NCBI GenBank assembly: GCA_029945375.1
Contig: CM057057.1
Coordinates: 3,844,001-3,908,000, forward strand
Length of the DNA stretch: 64,000 bases
Direction: 5' to 3'
Source of the DNA: Agaricus subrufescens
Taxonomy: Eukaryota > Basidiomycota > Agaricomycetes > Agaricales > Agaricaceae
Shown here: positions 60,829 to 64,000 of the stretch, piece by piece
Layout of the letters: the number at the start of each line of letters is the position of its first letter
How positions within the stretch are numbered: position 1 is the first letter of the stretch
The notes under the pieces: generated by a model
The model's database searches: none
What the model saw: only the letters and a program-made list of their open reading frames with translations
What the model was told of the DNA's origin: nothing
Translations under genes and position numbers: made by a program

Positions 60829-63800
60829 ATGATGCTTCCTCGGTCCTTTTTCCGGGGCGCAAAATGTATCCGACGTCTTTCGCCTGCGCGAAGACTTTGT
60901 GCTTCCCATGAAACGCGTCAGTCAGATGCTCAACCCGCGTCAACCGAGTCCAAGCCACGGCCAAAGCGAACTAGAAAAAAACTAGCGGACCTGCCCTCGA
61001 CTTTCATGCTCCCAGATGGTACCCCTGCAAAGCCATTGGGAGACTGGCGCACCGTCAACCTATATAAAGACCCCAATAGTTGTATGCTCCTGTATGTCAT
61101 ACACCATACTAGAAATTTAATAATTCGTTTCCAGCGGGCGCCGTTTCAGTAGGGAAAACTAAAAATCACGTCGACACTAGCCAAGACGCGCTAGAAGATG
61201 CTTCTTCAGATCGTGACATTTCAGGTATCGCTTCAATTTCCGTGAGCCCGGATGCACCAAAAGCACCTCGTAAACGTCGCCGTTCGACGAAGAAACTTAC
61301 TGCAAGCGCTGAAACTGGTCAAGATGAGGAGGGTAGGGTGTCTTGCTTTTACTAATCTTATCCTCCTACTTACTGAGTTTTAGAACCACCATCGGGACCA
61401 CGCACGGTTCTAGCCCAAGAGATTTTCGAAAATCTACGGAAATTTCCTCACTGTTTACTCTTGACTCGAGTGGGACAGTTCTACGAGGTAAGGATGCAAT
61501 ATTACTTCGTCGGTCTTCTCCTGAGGCATCTACAGTCATATTTTGACCAAGCGGAAGAGATCGCAAACTTGCTCAATATCAAATTGACAAGTCGCAAATG
61601 GGGTGGATCCAGAGTTCCTATGTGCGGGTTTCCATTAAGTCATCTGGACAAGCACCTCAAAGTCCTAATACAACAACATAAACGATTTGTTGCGATGTGT
61701 GAGGAATTTCCTCTCAAAGAACAATTCGGTGCAAAGGAATTTGAAAGACGGGTCACCCGTATCATAACACCGGGAACTCTTATTGATGAACCCTTTTTAA
61801 ATGCACATGAAAACAATTTTCTACTCGCAGTCAGTAGCCTAGCGCTGCAACTGCAGCCCGACAAGGACGCAGACATCGGCCTTGCTTGGATAGATGTTTC
61901 CACAGGCGAATTTTATTCTAAACATGCAACCTTGGAGAACATTCAAGATGAGTTGGCACGTATCAGTCCTCGTGAAGTAGTCCTTCCCGATGCATTAAAA
62001 GATTTCAAAAGTCATCCGCTTATGGAGGCCTTGACCGAAGAGGGTTGCTTTCTCAGTTTCGTTGCCTCAAGTCCAAGCCAGCCTACAGAAAACCTTACAG
62101 ATGCTCCTCTGACTCAAGAGTCCGAGTCAACCTCTCACCAAATATCACTTACGTCGATGGAGCAGGCTGCAGTCGACACCCTAACGTCATATCTCAACGC
62201 GCACTTACTAGAAAATATGCCCCCACTCCTGGAACCAAGACAGGACAATGTTGGCCGCATGCAAATTGATGCCCACACGATCAAGGCTCTCGAAATTCGG
62301 GAAACAAACTACGAAGGTGGAACTCGAGGAAGCCTGTTCAATGTTCTCAAACGCACTGTCACTAATGGTGGGGCACGGCTCCTCTCTCGGTGGTTATGTG
62401 CGCCCTTTAGTTCACTCGCGATCACACATGTTGATGTACTTCTTAGGTTCTCCTAGCACTTCATTAACTGATATTGCAGCTCGACAATCTTTAGTCGAGT
62501 TTTTCCTGCGGAGGCCTCACCTGGAAGCTGATTCAGCTCAATTGCTGACGAAAGTCGATGATATCAGTCGTTTGACCCAAAAGTGTTTGGCTGGGAGGGG
62601 TGATCCCAGTGATCTAATCGCAATTGGCAGAACCATACACACTTGGTCAAAAATTACTGCAACGTTTGACACTGAAAAAGAGCTGGAGGAAAAGGAACAG
62701 CAGAGTTATACTCCTGAAGAATGGCGAAGTCTAGACGCACTAATGTCCCGCATGCATATTCTCACAGAACTCTTGGAAGCAATCGACAATGCGTTGGGAG
62801 TCGATGGCGAAATTCTGGAATCTAACCTTCAAGAAATGCCATTCGAAGGTGATAATGAGTCGGAGAATGGAACCACCAAGCTTTCCTTCTGGAAACTCCC
62901 CGTGAACCGGTGGTTTGTTCGACCTGAGTAAGTTATATACTAGTTATACCACACTTTGAGTTAAAATATCAGTGTAGATCTTCAAAAACTCTAGGGCGCC
63001 TTAATAAAAAGTTTCAAGGCCTACTCGCGGAAAAAGATGTGTTGGAGAAACGATTCCAACACGACTATAGTGTGCCTTGACATATCGTATGCATTCAGCT
63101 TCTCTAACCAGGCGTTTGTAGGTGCCCCCTCACTCACCCTGAGAGCCTCCCCCGCCCAGGGGATGCATATCCATCTGTCCCGCAAACGCGACCAACCGAA
63201 ACTCAACAATGATGATAACTTCATTCCGACCTATGAAAGTGGCAGTACAAAATGCTTCTTTAACTCGGTCTGCCTTGTATCTTTTGAGATAAGAACTGCA
63301 GCTGACATCGACCTGTAGGAATGGTCTCAACTTGGAAATCAAATTGTAGACATAATGGAACGAATAGCTCTCGAAGAGAAGGAAGTCTTGACTTCACTGC
63401 GAAATATGGTCAGTCTCTCCTTGTATCTCAAACGTCTCTTGATTCAAAGCGGTTACCCTTTAGGTCAATGAATATTCTCTCTCTTTGAAAAGAAACTCCG
63501 AGATCATCGACGAGCTGGACGTTGCTCTCTCCTTCTCCAAGGTTGCACACGAGCTGAAATTTGTGAAACCGAATGTTACAAACGAGTGCGTTCTACAGAG
63601 GTTTCATATTGAATCGACGCTTACTGTGATAAAGTGACGTGTATGATGTTGTAAACGGACGACATCCATCTGTAGAAATGGGCCTTTTGACCTCGGGTCG
63701 TGTCTTCACTCCTAACTCGATCAAGTTAGATCCCGATTCAAAGGTCCATATCATCACTGGACCGAACATGGCCGGAAAATCAACTTTCCTACGGCAAACC

Positions 63801-64000
63801 GCCTTGATATCTATTCTAGCCCAAATCGGTTCATTCGTTCCAGCGGAATCAGCGACAATAGGGATCGTTGATAGGTTATTTTCCCGGATTGGAGCAAAAG
63901 ACGACTTGTTCAGAGACCGAAGTACATTCATGGTGGAGATGCTAGAGACTGCTGACATCTTGAGGCGCGCTACAAACAAAAGCTTGGTATGGCGTTTCCG
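60829..64000 (+). CDS. MSH1: mitochondrial MutS homologue Msh1 (3' end outside window)
   Basis: DNA mismatch-repair ATPase guarding the mitochondrial genome. The N-terminus [20 protein letters not shown] with [10 protein letters not shown] is basic and lacks acidic residues at first, as expected for a mitochondrial presequence. The mismatch-recognition motif is in [10 protein letters not shown], intact, joined by splicing to [20 protein letters not shown]. Connector and lever parts include [49 protein letters not shown], and [20 protein letters not shown]. The ATPase domain has the Walker A site [20 protein letters not shown], then [20 protein letters not shown]; the window ends soon after, before Walker B is complete. 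Introns lie, for example, near 61487-61531, 62440 and 63390-63465. Divergent from the septin, starts 196 bp apart. Confidence 0.92.

Overview
The window is nuclear DNA of a filamentous basidiomycete, most likely a mushroom-forming agaricomycete. The evidence is very frequent short GT..AG introns (about 45-65 nt) in nearly every gene, a fungal gene set (TVP23, DLT1, LYS1 saccharopine dehydrogenase, CDC11-type septin, Ino eighty subunit 1, TIM8), and a secreted GH74 xyloglucanase with a C-terminal fungal cellulose-binding module, which suggests plant-biomass use. Most genes are housekeeping genes. There is no CRISPR array, rRNA or convincing tRNA, and no intact transposon that I can see.

Layout. 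0-5 kb: 3' part of a WDR5-like WD40 gene, a four-unit polyubiquitin gene, UTP23 (-), EMC7 (+) and a small unknown gene (-). 5-15 kb: secreted CAP/PR-1 protein (+), DLT1-like membrane protein (+), cytochrome b5 reductase (-), MAPK-phosphatase-type dual-specificity phosphatase (+), TVP23 (-). 14.5-22 kb: unknown 519-residue multipass membrane protein (+), GH74-CBM1 xyloglucanase (-), then a 2.4 kb gene-free stretch. 22-35 kb: amino acid permease (+), LRR-RhoGEF (-), ELP4 (-), IMP1 (+), TTC1-like TPR protein (-), short-chain dehydrogenase (+), 1 kb without a gene. 35-46 kb: LYS1 (+), unknown Pro/Ser-rich protein (+), Ino eighty subunit 1 copy A (-), TIM8 (+), LPLAT acyltransferase (-), AAAP-type amino acid transporter (-). 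46-64 kb: F-box-like protein (+), alpha/beta hydrolase with very long disordered segments (+), single-pass membrane protein (-), Ino eighty subunit 1 copy B (+), MIT-domain protein (-), CDC11-type septin (-), and the 5' part of MSH1 (+), cut by the window end.

Organisation. Genes sit close together, many as divergent pairs with 80-250 bp between start codons (ELP4/IMP1, UTP23/EMC7, TVP23/unknown membrane protein, septin/MSH1, CBR1/phosphatase) or convergent pairs with 50-100 bp between stops. No biosynthetic cluster or operon-like functional module is evident; neighbours act in unrelated pathways (mitochondrial import and processing, nitrogen and lysine metabolism, chromatin, cytokinesis).

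I found no clear novel system. The observations most worth checking are the two inverted Ino eighty subunit 1 paralogues 12 kb apart, introns at the identical ubiquitin codon in two polyubiquitin repeats, the LRR-DH-PH fusion, the alpha/beta hydrolase interrupted by about 200 disordered residues, and several conserved-looking but unrecognised proteins.
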